Positions 27,190-34,885 of a stretch of 46,569 nt of DNA are shown in pieces. Source of the DNA: GCA-2718845 sp913041905. GTDB lineage: Bacteria > Pseudomonadota > Gammaproteobacteria > GCA-002705445 > GCA-002716945. The notes below the pieces were generated by a model. It had not been told where the DNA came from, made no database searches, and worked only from the letters and a program-made list of their open reading frames with translations. The first letter of the stretch is position 1. Each line of letters opens with the position of its first letter. The stretch is taken from positions 1 to 46,569 of the forward strand of contig CAJWJQ010000004.1 of assembly GCA_913041905.1 (NCBI GenBank). Direction: 5' to 3'. A program made the translations under genes and the position numbers.

Positions 27190-28907
27190 TTTATGTCTGG
27201 ATAAACCTCTAACAAATTTAATGCATGGCTCATAAATTCTTTAAAAATAGGTGCTGCATTCTTGCCTCCTGCGGCTTCTCCATTTTTAGGATTTCTTATA
27301 ATAATAGCAGCAACATATTCTGGGTTACTTGCTGGCGTAATCCCAACAAAGATTGCGTTATGTTGAAATGCGCTATAATCTCCTCCTTTGTTTATTCTAG
27401 CAGTGCCTGTCTTACCAGCAACAGAATAATTTTTAAGTTTAGCCTTCTTTCCTGTTCCAGTATTTACTACTTTCTCCATCATTGTTAAAATCTTCTTTGA
27501 TATTTCTTTATCTAAAATTTGTTCGGTTACAAAATCATCGTCTAAACGTTTCTCATATGTTAATTCTACTTTTCTCCCATGGTTAGCTAATGTTGTATAT
27601 GCGTTAGCTAAATGCAATAAAGTTGTTGATAGTCCATATCCATAACCCAATGTTCCATGTAGTGCTTGATCCCATTCTTTATAATTCTTGAGATTCCCAT
27701 TCTGAGATCCTGGCAAACCAATATATAAATTATTACCAAAATCAAGTTTTTTTAAAGTATTATATATATGCTCTTTTTTAGTTTTCTTTGCAATCATTGC
27801 TGCGCCTACATTGCTTGATTTCTCAATTATTCCCTCTAAAGTTAAAAAACCAAGATTTTTATAATCTTTAAGGGTCTTGCTGTTTTTTGTTAATTTAAAA
27901 CCGTGCGACGTGTTTATTACATCATTAATGTTATGAGACCCTGAATATAGAGCAGTATAGCCTGTAAAAGGTTTAATTGTAGAACCTGGCTCAAATAACG
28001 AAGATGTGACTAAATTCTGTACTCTTCTTCCAAAAATTTCTTTTCTATTATCTGGATTAAATGATGGGTAATTAATCATTGATATTATTTCACCAGTTTT
28101 ATTTTTAATAAGAACTAATGAAGCGCTATCAGCTTTTGTTTTGTTGACATGCTGCTTAAGTATTTTATATCCTACAAACTGTATCCTCTTATCCATGGAC
28201 AGAAATATATTATTTCCAGCCTTAGGTTCTTTAACTATATCCAATAACTCTACAGATCTACCTAAATTATCTTTTCTTATTTTTTTAATACCTTTGGTTG
28301 ATTGGAGGTGTTGATCTTTAGCTAACTCTATCCCATCTTGCCCATTATCATCTATATCGGTAAAACCTATTACATTTGAAAAATATTCTCCTCCTAAATA
28401 AACTCTATGGTATTCATCAATAAAATAAATATATGGAAGATTGAGATTTTTTATTTCTTCTACTTTTTCATTATTTAATTTTCTTTTTAAATAATATTCT
28501 TGTTTATTTTTATTATTTTTTACAATTGAATTAAATTTCGATTTTCTTAAATTTATTATTTTTAATAATTTATTTAGATCAATTTCTTTTTTTACATATG
28601 GTTTATAAATTTTTCTAATATTAATACACAAAGTCTTCTTCGGTAAACTCATTGCTAATATTTCACCGTTCCTATCATAAATAATACCTCTATAGGTCTC
28701 AATAGTTCTATAATCTATTTGTCGTTTATCAGCTACTTTTTTTAAATTTGTTTTACAACTTAATTTATTTATGAAAAAACAATCTGTTTCAAAAGCTTGA
28801 AGTAATACAACTCTTGTCGATATAAGAAAGAATGTTATGGAGACAATACTGTAAAAAAAATATTGTCTCCATGGAGGTATTTTTGGATTGTTATTCTTAT
28901 TAGTCAG
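27186..28907 (-). CDS. ftsI: Septal peptidoglycan transpeptidase FtsI (PBP3), probable non-AUG start
   Basis: A class B penicillin-binding protein of about 573 residues that crosslinks septal peptidoglycan with FtsW. The first ATG is at 28652, but homology continues upstream: a membrane helix preceded by PPWR and ending in RVVLLQAF, then TYRGIIYDRNGEILA, match other FtsI N-termini. The frame is closed by a TAA at 28919-28917, and between it and 28652 there is no ATG, GTG or TTG. The best candidate is CTG at 28907-28905, overlapping the ftsZ stop and with AAGG seven bases upstream. The active-site serine is in GSTIKP (about residue 309); SSN and KTGT follow. The start is inferred. Confidence 0.9.
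   Translation of the reverse strand: MTNKNNNPKIPPWRQYFFYSIVSITFFLISTRVVLLQAFETDCFFINKLSCKTNLKKVADKRQIDYRTIETYRGIIYDRNGEILAMSLPKKTLCINIRKIYKPYVKKEIDLNKLLKIINLRKSKFNSIVKNNKNKQEYYLKRKLNNEKVEEIKNLNLPYIYFIDEYHRVYLGGEYFSNVIGFTDIDDNGQDGIELAKDQHLQSTKGIKKIRKDNLGRSVELLDIVKEPKAGNNIFLSMDKRIQFVGYKILKQHVNKTKADSASLVLIKNKTGEIISMINYPSFNPDNRKEIFGRRVQNLVTSSLFEPGSTIKPFTGYTALYSGSHNINDVINTSHGFKLTKNSKTLKDYKNLGFLTLEGIIEKSSNVGAAMIAKKTKKEHIYNTLKKLDFGNNLYIGLPGSQNGNLKNYKEWDQALHGTLGYGYGLSTTLLHLANAYTTLANHGRKVELTYEKRLDDDFVTEQILDKEISKKILTMMEKVVNTGTGKKAKLKNYSVAGKTGTARINKGGDYSAFQHNAIFVGITPASNPEYVAAIIIRNPKNGEAAGGKNAAPIFKEFMSHALNLLEVYPDIK
28837..28872. repeat. Perfect 12-bp inverted repeat just after ftsZ, inside ftsI
   Basis: The arms ATGGAGACAATA (28837-28848) and TATTGTCTCCAT (28861-28872) are exact reverse complements around a 12-base loop containing eight A (U in the minus-strand transcript). 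It begins 28 bases after the ftsZ stop codon and lies in the ftsI N-terminal coding region. In RNA it would form a strong stem with a U-rich loop. It lacks a T-tract after the stem, so it is not an ordinary intrinsic terminator; it may stabilise the ftsZ message or reduce read-through. Confidence 0.75.
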
Positions 28908-30045
28908 CTTGTTGCCTTAAAAAAGCTGGTATGTCAATATTATCGACATTTTCCTTAGCTACAACTTGCTCGCTAGTAACTTGCTCGTTAACAGGACTAT
29001 CTAAAGCATGTATTGGAACAGTAGTAATAGGCTTAGCCATACCAGAAATATCTACCTCTGGTTTATGATTATCAAGATGATCATTGTCAACTGTATCAAA
29101 GCCAGTTGCCACTAAAGTTACTCTTAAATCTCCTGTATTATTTTCTTCTTTAATACAACCAATTATTATGGTCGCATCATCTCTAGCAATCTCTCTCACT
29201 TTCCTACCAATGACATCAAACTCTTTTGATGATAGATCAGCACCTGCGGTTATATTAACTAATACTCCGCTTGCGTTTTGTAACTCTATATTATCTAAGA
29301 GTGGGTTATTCAATGCTTTGTCTACTGCTTCTTCTGCTCTATTCTCTCCTGAAGAAAGGCCTAATCCCATCATAGCCTTGCCTCTTCCAGACATTACAGT
29401 TTTTACATCAGCAAAATCTACGTTAATAAATCCTCTGATTGTAATAATTTCAGCAATACCTTTTACTGCACTTCCTAAAGTATCATCTGCGTTAGTAAAT
29501 GATTCAAATAAGGCATTATCATTACCATAAACTTCTGCTAATTTTTCATTTGGTATGATTATTAATGAATCAACCCATTCATTTAAAGATTCTATACCTT
29601 CATCGGCATATTTCATTCTCTTAGGCCCTTCAAATGAAAATGGTTTAGAGACCACTGCAACAGTTAAAATGCCAGCATCTCTTGCAATTTGAGCTATTAC
29701 TGGAGCTGCACCTGTTCCAGTGCCACCTCCCATACCAGCAGCAATGAATAGCATGTCAGCACCCATTATAGCGGACGCAATCTCTTCTTTAGCTTCTAGA
29801 GCTGCCTGTCTTCCTTTTTCTGGGTCTGCTCCAGCACCAAGTCCTTTTGTGATATCAGAACCTATTTGAATTATTGTAGCTCCTTTTACATCTCTCAAAG
29901 CTTGAGAATCTGTATTGGCTAAAATAAATTCAGCACCATGAATCTTGGATTTTAGCATTGTCTCGACAGCATTACCGCCACCACCTCCAACGCCTATAAC
30001 CTTAATCACAGCATTTTGACTATACTCGTTTACTACTTCAAACAT
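28900..30045 (-). CDS. ftsZ: Cell division GTPase FtsZ
   Basis: A 381-residue tubulin-like GTPase forming the Z ring. VGGGGGNAVETM near residue 20, the tubulin signature GGGTGTGAAPVIA near residue 105, and the T7-type NVDFADVK are present. The C-terminal peptide IDIPAFLRQQAD, which binds FtsA, ZipA and ZapD, is intact. It is preceded by the strongest ribosome-binding site in the cluster, GGAGGT with a 5-base spacer. Its location between ftsL and ftsI is unusual, since ftsZ nearly always follows ftsA. Confidence 0.97.
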   Translation of the reverse strand: MFEVVNEYSQNAVIKVIGVGGGGGNAVETMLKSKIHGAEFILANTDSQALRDVKGATIIQIGSDITKGLGAGADPEKGRQAALEAKEEIASAIMGADMLFIAAGMGGGTGTGAAPVIAQIARDAGILTVAVVSKPFSFEGPKRMKYADEGIESLNEWVDSLIIIPNEKLAEVYGNDNALFESFTNADDTLGSAVKGIAEIITIRGFINVDFADVKTVMSGRGKAMMGLGLSSGENRAEEAVDKALNNPLLDNIELQNASGVLVNITAGADLSSKEFDVIGRKVREIARDDATIIIGCIKEENNTGDLRVTLVATGFDTVDNDHLDNHKPEVDISGMAKPITTVPIHALDSPVNEQVTSEQVVAKENVDNIDIPAFLRQQAD

Positions 30046-30059
30046 ATTACACCTCCGGT

Positions 30060-30329
30060 TTACTCAACCAAATTCAAATAAATAATTTTCTCTTTAGATG
30101 GAATTTCCATTCCTAAAGTCTTTTTAATATTTTTTGTTATTAATTTCTTGTCTAATAACTTTGTTCTAATATCTAGAAGTCTTTTATGCTCATTTAAATA
30201 TTTTGAAATATTTTTTTCTGATTTTTCCATTTCAATGTTAACTATTCTGTTTAGATGTTTGATATAAATCACAGTAAATGCTGACAATGTCAAAATAAGT
30301 AAAATTACTAGATTATACGCTATCTTCAT
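30060..30329 (-). CDS. ftsL: Cell division protein FtsL
   Basis: An 89-residue bitopic membrane protein of the FtsQLB complex. One membrane helix (about residues 3-24) is followed by a short coiled coil with a leucine-rich periplasmic stretch and ends with MEIPSKEKIIYLNL, similar to FtsL C-termini (LGMxxPxxxxIxxL). Its position right after rsmH, with a 17-base overlap, is the standard one for ftsL and supports the call, because sequence conservation in this family is low. Confidence 0.82.
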   Translation of the reverse strand: MKIAYNLVILLILTLSAFTVIYIKHLNRIVNIEMEKSEKNISKYLNEHKRLLDIRTKLLDKKLITKNIKKTLGMEIPSKEKIIYLNLVE

Positions 30330-31251
30330 TTGATTTTTCCAAAATATTTAATTTAGCCGACCTAGCTCTTGGATTAGCAGCTATCTCACCTTCTTCTGGT
30401 TTAATAGATTTAGATACCAATTCGTACATTTTTGTTAAGAACTCACTTTTAATTGGCAAATTCCTTGGAGTAGATAAATTCTTATCAGTATGTTTTAAAA
30501 AATCTTTTATAACCCTATCTTCAAGTGAATGGTATGTAATTAAAACTAACCTTCCTTTTGGAGCAAGAATATTATAACTATTATGCAAGGCATCTTTTAG
30601 CGCTTCTAACTCATTATTAATAAATATTCTTATAGCCTGAAATGTTCTTGTAGCGTTATTTTTGTTTTTCTCATTCTTAGGTATTGCTTTATTAATAATT
30701 TTAGCTAATTGATCTGTGCTAGAAATTTGTTCTTTTTTTCTTTCAAAAATAATTTCTCTTGCTATACGTTTAGAATAACGCTCATCTCCATATTTCCAAA
30801 TAATATTAGATAGCGTCTTTTCATCAACATTAGTAATCCATTCTCTAGCGCTCTTGCCGCAGGATTGATCAAATCTCATATCAATCAAACCTTTATTTTT
30901 AAAACTAAAACCTCTATCTGGATTATCAAGATGATACGAAGAAACTCCTAAATCAAATAAAATGCCATTTACAGATCCATAAATTCCCCATTCTTTTGTA
31001 AACTTCTCTAGAGAAGAGAAACATCCATGTTTCAGGGTAAATCTTTTGTCATCCAATATGGATGATTCGATTGATTGTACAGCATCTAAATCTTTATCAA
31101 TGCCAAACAATTTTCCATTACTATTAAGTGATTCTAATATCTTTTTAGAGTGTCCTCCAAAACCAAAAGTAGCATCAATATAATTTCCATTTTTAACAAT
31201 GTTTAATCCTTTAATAACTTGATTTAACATGACTGGAGTATGGTTGTTCAT
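30313..31251 (-). CDS. rsmH: 16S rRNA (cytosine1402-N4)-methyltransferase RsmH (MraW)
   Basis: A 312-residue SAM-dependent methyltransferase for C1402 of 16S rRNA. The N-terminal NHTPVMLNQVIKGL, the SAM motif YIDATFGFGGHSK, LFDLGVSSYHLDNPDRGFSF and the C-terminal LITYHSLEDRVIKDF are all family hallmarks. It begins in a TAATG overlap with the small J-domain gene, which replaces the usual direct mraZ-rsmH junction. Confidence 0.97.
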   Translation of the reverse strand: MNNHTPVMLNQVIKGLNIVKNGNYIDATFGFGGHSKKILESLNSNGKLFGIDKDLDAVQSIESSILDDKRFTLKHGCFSSLEKFTKEWGIYGSVNGILFDLGVSSYHLDNPDRGFSFKNKGLIDMRFDQSCGKSAREWITNVDEKTLSNIIWKYGDERYSKRIAREIIFERKKEQISSTDQLAKIINKAIPKNEKNKNNATRTFQAIRIFINNELEALKDALHNSYNILAPKGRLVLITYHSLEDRVIKDFLKHTDKNLSTPRNLPIKSEFLTKMYELVSKSIKPEEGEIAANPRARSAKLNILEKSNEDSV

Positions 31252-31442
31252 TATTTATTCCTATGGTTTAGGATATTTTCATATGCGATTCTTGCGTCTA
31301 TGAATTTTTCTACTGATTTAGAGTCATTTAAATTTTTATCAGGGTGGTATTTTTGCGCAACTTTCATAAATGCTCTTTTTATCAAGTTATTATCTTCATT
31401 ACCTTTTATTCCTAAAACTCTGTATGATCTATGTAAATTCAT
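31251..31442 (-). CDS. Stand-alone J-domain protein between mraZ and rsmH
   Basis: A 63-residue protein that is essentially one J domain. RSYRVLGI is helix I, a basic helix II leads into the HPD motif at residues 33-35 (YHPDKN), and KFIDARIAYENIL is helix III-IV. J domains stimulate DnaK-type Hsp70 ATPases. There is no G/F region, zinc domain or membrane segment, so client binding must come from elsewhere. Both junctions are TAATG overlaps, with the mraZ stop and the rsmH start, so it is fully part of the operon. I know of no standard dcw member here; a role in division-protein folding is inference. Confidence 0.8.
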   Translation of the reverse strand: MNLHRSYRVLGIKGNEDNNLIKRAFMKVAQKYHPDKNLNDSKSVEKFIDARIAYENILNHRNK

Positions 31443-31894
31443 TAGATAATAATATCCGAGAGAACCGACTCTTGAGATTCGTCAGTCTCTTCAGATCTCC
31501 ATTTGTTTACTCTGGAATTCCAAATATCATCACTCCATATCTCAAACTTTTCACCTTGTCCTATTAAGGTTATTTTTTTAGTCATTTCCGCAAAATTTAT
31601 AAGCGGCTTAGAGATTAGCACTCTGCCACTTGAGTCCATCTCTAAATCTTCCGCATGACCAATTAGTAATCTTTGAATTCTTTTTGCGTTCTTATTAAAA
31701 CTGGGTAAGTTATTGATTTTATCTTGAATTTTACCCCACGCAGTTGATGGGTATAAAAGAAGACATTTTTCTTCTGAATCAATGGTAATGACCATATTTC
31801 CATTAACCTGATCGATTATGGTACTACGGTACTTGCTAGGGATAGTTAATCTACCCTTCCCATCCAAATTCATATTATGTATGCCTTTAAACAT
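31442..31894 (-). CDS. mraZ: Transcriptional regulator MraZ
   Basis: A 150-residue DNA-binding regulator of the dcw operon with two AbrB-like SpoVT/MraZ domains. The repeated DxxxR-type elements are LDGKGRLTIPSKYR near residue 10 and MDSSGRVLISKPL near residue 90. The ATG at 31894 gives the usual MFKGxxxMNLD start; the ATG at 31933 would lie only about two bases after the predicted transcription start and is not preferred. In E. coli MraZ represses its own operon by binding TGGG repeats near the promoter; a possible site is seen upstream. Confidence 0.93.
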   Translation of the reverse strand: MFKGIHNMNLDGKGRLTIPSKYRSTIIDQVNGNMVITIDSEEKCLLLYPSTAWGKIQDKINNLPSFNKNAKRIQRLLIGHAEDLEMDSSGRVLISKPLINFAEMTKKITLIGQGEKFEIWSDDIWNSRVNKWRSEETDESQESVLSDIII

Positions 31895-31900
31895 ATTCAC

Positions 31901-31917
31901 CAGTTTTTCCCACAATT
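31901..31917 (-). promoter_or_regulatory. Possible MraZ operator repeats
   Basis: On the minus strand, TGGGAAAAACTGGTG places TGGGA and the degenerate TGGTG ten bases apart, just before the mraZ start and after the predicted promoter. MraZ in E. coli binds several TGGG repeats with a 10-base period at this place. Only one good and one poor repeat are seen, so the call is tentative. Confidence 0.3.
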
Positions 31918-31941
31918 TGACATAAATTGCCATATATCAAC

Positions 31942-31970
31942 ACTATATGGCTTTTTTTTATCACATGCAA
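31942..31970 (-). promoter_or_regulatory. Predicted sigma70 promoter of the mraZ/dcw operon
   Basis: On the minus strand, TTGCAT (31970-31965), a 17-base spacer and TATAGT (31947-31942) form a good sigma70 promoter. Transcription would start near 31935, giving a leader of about 40 bases to the mraZ ATG at 31894. No other convincing promoter is seen before ftsZ, so this one may drive mraZ through the cell wall genes. Confidence 0.55.
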
Positions 31971-32086
31971 GCCATTAAATGCTTTAAATTGTTAGGTTTT
32001 TGATGATAAATGGTATTTTTTGATTAATAAATATATAAATCAATTGCTTATACAAATATATTGATTTTTATTTTGAATATTGGTCT
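31971..32086. other. AT-rich spacer between rnpB and the mraZ promoter
   Basis: About 115 bases with no gene. It holds an 8-base inverted repeat (AAATCAAT/ATTGATTT on the minus strand) that might end the rnpB precursor, but there is no clean T-tract after it, so it is not called as a terminator. Confidence 0.3.
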
Positions 32087-32422
32087 AAGAGCCAGCCTAT
32101 AAGCCGGATTCTGTCATGTGTGATCATTAATCTCGAGTTTTTGTCACCAAAAACCTCTAGCAGCCTACCATATAGCTTGTCCTAGGTAGATACGCTATAA
32201 ATTTGCTTTGCTCCTAGCGGGGTTTACTTCAGCCATACTTGTTACCTTGTATGCGGTGAGCTCTTACCTCACCTTTTCACCCTTACTAACCCTTTTACGA
32301 ATTAGCGGTTATTTTCTGTAGCACTTTCCGTAAGCTCACGCTTCCCAGGAGTTACCTGGCACTATTACCTATGGAGTCCGGACTTTCCTCTGTTTAAAAC
32401 AGCAATCACACGGCTAGCTCTT
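32087..32422 (-). ncRNA. rnpB: RNase P RNA (bacterial type A)
   Basis: The catalytic RNA of RNase P, which trims tRNA 5' ends. On the minus strand the universal GAGGAAAGTCCGGACTCCAT block lies near the 5' end, followed by GGTAACTCCTGG-type, GGGTGAAAAGGTG, GGTAAGAGCTCACCGC and TAGGCTGCTAGAGG elements. The 3' end carries ACAGAATCCGGCTTATAGG. The ends pair as helix P1 (AAGAGCTAGCC with GGCTGGCTCTT), which sets the boundaries to within a few bases. About 336 nucleotides, slightly short of E. coli (377). It lies just upstream of mraZ, as in several proteobacteria. Confidence 0.96.
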
Positions 32423-32428
32423 GATTTA

Positions 32429-32456
32429 ATTATAGTTTTTTAATTAAAATTATCAA
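32429..32456 (-). promoter_or_regulatory. rnpB promoter
   Basis: On the minus strand, TTGATA (32456-32451), a 16-base spacer and a perfect TATAAT (32434-32429) precede the rnpB 5' end at 32422 by the expected seven bases. It fits between the upstream methyltransferase stop and rnpB. Confidence 0.7.
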
Positions 32457-32459
32457 TTA

Positions 32460-33278
32460 TTAATATGCTTTCTTACATGCCACGATATATGCTATCCAGC
32501 CTGGATCTGCATCACACTTTTTAGTTTTGAAGAACTCGTCAGTCTCCTCATCTTTTTTGTCATCCCATCCTTGCATATATACATCCACTGATTTAAAACC
32601 CGCCTCTTGCAAACATTCTTTTATTTCAGGCAAAGACCATAATCTCCACTCATACACAAAAGCTTTTCTCATTGATGAACCATCCGGAAATTCAAAATGA
32701 ATATAGCAAGTCAGATCGTTCGTTATTGGATTAAAGCTGTGTTGGTCCCATACGTATGTAAAATTTTTATGTTTAGTGCTTTCTTCTAATTCTTGATGTG
32801 CTTCATATCCACCAAAGGCATCTAACATGAAAACTCCGGTGTTGTTTAAACATTTATATGTGTTTTTAAAATACTTTATTAATTCACTTCTAGTTTTAAA
32901 TACCCAATAACTAAAATTACATGCCGCAACTAAATCTACTTTCGGTGTACTCTTAGTCTGAGAATTACCTTTAATAAACTTAATTCTTTCAAATTCATTT
33001 ACAGTACATTCTTGCTTAGATCTATTTTTAGCAAAATTCAATATTTTCTTATTCAAATCTACTGCATATGCAATATTAGATTTATTTCTCTTTACCCATG
33101 CTTGCGAAATCTTAGCAGACGCACAAAAATCTTCTCTTATTTTTGTGCATTGTTTTTTTGTATATTTCTTAAAAATTTTTGCAAAGAATTCTGTTTCAAA
33201 ATCTACGTTTTGAACTGACTCTTCGTATAAGTTATAACGATTAGCTTTTTTAGCTGTAAGTTTTAATTTTTTCTTCAT
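32460..33278 (-). CDS. Class I SAM-dependent methyltransferase, substrate unknown
   Basis: A cytoplasmic protein of 272 residues with a Rossmann methyltransferase fold. Motif I is reduced (KIREDFCASAKISQAWVKR), followed by AYAVDLNKKIL (acidic loop), VDLVAACNFSYWVF (motif IV-like) and GVFMLDAFGG. The C-terminal half has EWRLWSLPEIKECLQEAGF, as in SAM methyltransferases that act on small molecules or proteins. The ATG at 33278 is chosen; the longer frame would use a TTG at 33293. It overlaps the 3' end of dusA. I do not recognise the specific substrate. Confidence 0.75.
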   Translation of the reverse strand: MKKKLKLTAKKANRYNLYEESVQNVDFETEFFAKIFKKYTKKQCTKIREDFCASAKISQAWVKRNKSNIAYAVDLNKKILNFAKNRSKQECTVNEFERIKFIKGNSQTKSTPKVDLVAACNFSYWVFKTRSELIKYFKNTYKCLNNTGVFMLDAFGGYEAHQELEESTKHKNFTYVWDQHSFNPITNDLTCYIHFEFPDGSSMRKAFVYEWRLWSLPEIKECLQEAGFKSVDVYMQGWDDKKDEETDEFFKTKKCDADPGWIAYIVACKKAY

Positions 33279-34227
33279 AAAATAATTCTTCAAATTCTGT
33301 TATCTTATTTATTTCTATATTATTTTGAATAATATTATGTATAAATTTTTTCCACTTTTTAGATGAGACTGTATTATAGTATAAATGATATAAATGTCTT
33401 AGTAAAAAATAATTACTTATACCTTTTTTTGATTCTTGAATAGCATAAAAAGAATATGTTTCGGCTATTTCTTTTCTAGTAATGTTATTATTTTTATTAT
33501 ATATGTCTTTCTCTATATCAATTAAAAACATTGGGTCGTCATAAATTTTTCTTCCTATCATTATTCCGTCAAACTGTTTAATAGTTTTTTTAATTGTTTG
33601 TACATCCTCTATTCCTCCGTTTAAAATTATTTCTAATTCGGGATATAGATTTTTAACTCTGAGAGCATCTAAATAACGTAATACAGGAATTCTTCTGTTT
33701 TTTTTAGGACTGATGCCGTTTAAAATAGCATTTCTTGCATGTATAAAATATTTGTTACACCCTGCTTCTTTAGTTTTATTAATTAAACTTAATAAAAGAT
33801 CTATATTTTCATCATAGTCTAAACCTAACCTAGTTTTTATAGATATTGGCAATGAACAATTTTCCTTGATTTCATATATGAAATCAGCAACCATGTTTGG
33901 TGACCTCATTAAACATGCTCCAAATTCACCTTTAATTACTTTACTACTTGGACACCCAATATTTATATTTATTTCGTTATACCCTTGATCTTGAATAATT
34001 TTTGCGCATTCTCCATATTTTTTTGGTTCTGATCCTGCTAACTGTATAGTAAGGTTGTTTTCGTGAGGTTTGACGCAATAGTTCTTTCTTTCAGTAAATA
34101 AAAATGCGTCACATGTAATCATTTCAGTATAGAGGCTAATGTTTTTAGATAATATTCTTATAAAAAAGCGATAGTGCTCATCTGTTCTTCCAACCATTGG
34201 AGCTAAATATATACGATTATTATCCAT
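33250..34227 (-). CDS. dusA: tRNA-dihydrouridine synthase DusA
   Basis: A 325-residue FMN-dependent enzyme that reduces U20/U20a in tRNA D-loops. The N-terminal APMVGRTDEHYRFFIR, the INIGCPSSKVIKGEFGACLMR stretch with the catalytic cysteine, and ISIKTRLGLDYDE, YFIHARNAILNGISPKKNR and NGGIEDVQTIKK are diagnostic of DusA rather than DusB or DusC. The downstream methyltransferase starts within its 3' end. It is divergent from mobA with a 56-base gap. Confidence 0.94.
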   Translation of the reverse strand: MDNNRIYLAPMVGRTDEHYRFFIRILSKNISLYTEMITCDAFLFTERKNYCVKPHENNLTIQLAGSEPKKYGECAKIIQDQGYNEININIGCPSSKVIKGEFGACLMRSPNMVADFIYEIKENCSLPISIKTRLGLDYDENIDLLLSLINKTKEAGCNKYFIHARNAILNGISPKKNRRIPVLRYLDALRVKNLYPELEIILNGGIEDVQTIKKTIKQFDGIMIGRKIYDDPMFLIDIEKDIYNKNNNITRKEIAETYSFYAIQESKKGISNYFLLRHLYHLYYNTVSSKKWKKFIHNIIQNNIEINKITEFEELFYEEKIKTYS

Positions 34228-34283
34228 GCTGAGTTATTCTATTATATAAGATAATTTATTTCTAATGATAAAATATAATTATT

Positions 34284-34874
34284 ATGATTAATAAAGAAAA
34301 TATAACTACCGTTATTCTTGCTGGTGGCAAAGCAGAAAGAATGAATGGCAAAGATAAAGGTTTGCTAAAAATAAATAATACCTTTGTTATAGAGCGGTTA
34401 TATAAAATATCAGCTAAATTTACTTCTAAAGTCTATATAAATGCAAATAGAAATATTCAAAAATATCAAGATATGGGGTATACGGTCCTAGAGGATACCT
34501 TTGATGGTTTTCAAGGACCTTTAGCTGGAATCTATACAGCATTGCTTAACACTAAAACTGATTATCTACTAATACTTCCATGTGATAGCCCATTAATTAA
34601 TGATGATTATTTTAAAAGAATGATATCAGGGGATGATAATTTTGAGATTAAATGTGCTCATGATGGTAAAAGAATCCAGCCTGTACATGCATTAATAAAA
34701 AACAATATTACTAAAAGTTTAGAAAAATTCCTATCAACTGGACAAAGAAAAATAGACAAATGGTATGATGATAGAAACCTAAGGTTAGTAGATTTTTCTG
34801 ATAATAAAAATTTATTTATAAATATCAACAGTCCAAAAGACTTGATAGAATATGAGTCATTACTTAAAAAATAA
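34284..34874 (+). CDS. mobA: Molybdenum cofactor guanylyltransferase MobA
   Basis: A 196-residue nucleotidyltransferase that attaches GMP to Mo-molybdopterin to form the bis-MGD cofactor. The N-terminal VILAGGKAERMNGKDKGLLKI, LLILPCDSPLI and RIQPVHALI are MobA hallmarks. It begins the plus-strand run that continues into the H4MPT genes 11 bases later. In a methylotroph the likely client is a molybdenum formate dehydrogenase. A TATAAT (34274-34279) lies too close to the ATG to serve a normal leader. Confidence 0.9.
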   Translation: MINKENITTVILAGGKAERMNGKDKGLLKINNTFVIERLYKISAKFTSKVYINANRNIQKYQDMGYTVLEDTFDGFQGPLAGIYTALLNTKTDYLLILPCDSPLINDDYFKRMISGDDNFEIKCAHDGKRIQPVHALIKNNITKSLEKFLSTGQRKIDKWYDDRNLRLVDFSDNKNLFININSPKDLIEYESLLKK

Positions 34875-34885
34875 TATAAATAATT

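Noticed and set aside
27186..28652. ftsI starting at the ATG at 28652
   Set aside because: It would drop the membrane anchor and the conserved RGIIYDRNGEILA block, which are intact in the same frame upstream.
28783..28873. Small ORF starting at the ATG at 28873 on the minus strand, in another frame from ftsI
   Set aside because: It runs about 30 codons to a stop, has no ribosome-binding site, and the FtsI frame through the same bases has clear homology on both sides of the T8 run, so a programmed frameshift is not needed.
32005..32075. Hairpin after rnpB as an intrinsic terminator
   Set aside because: The 8-bp AT-only stem has no following T-tract and would be weak.
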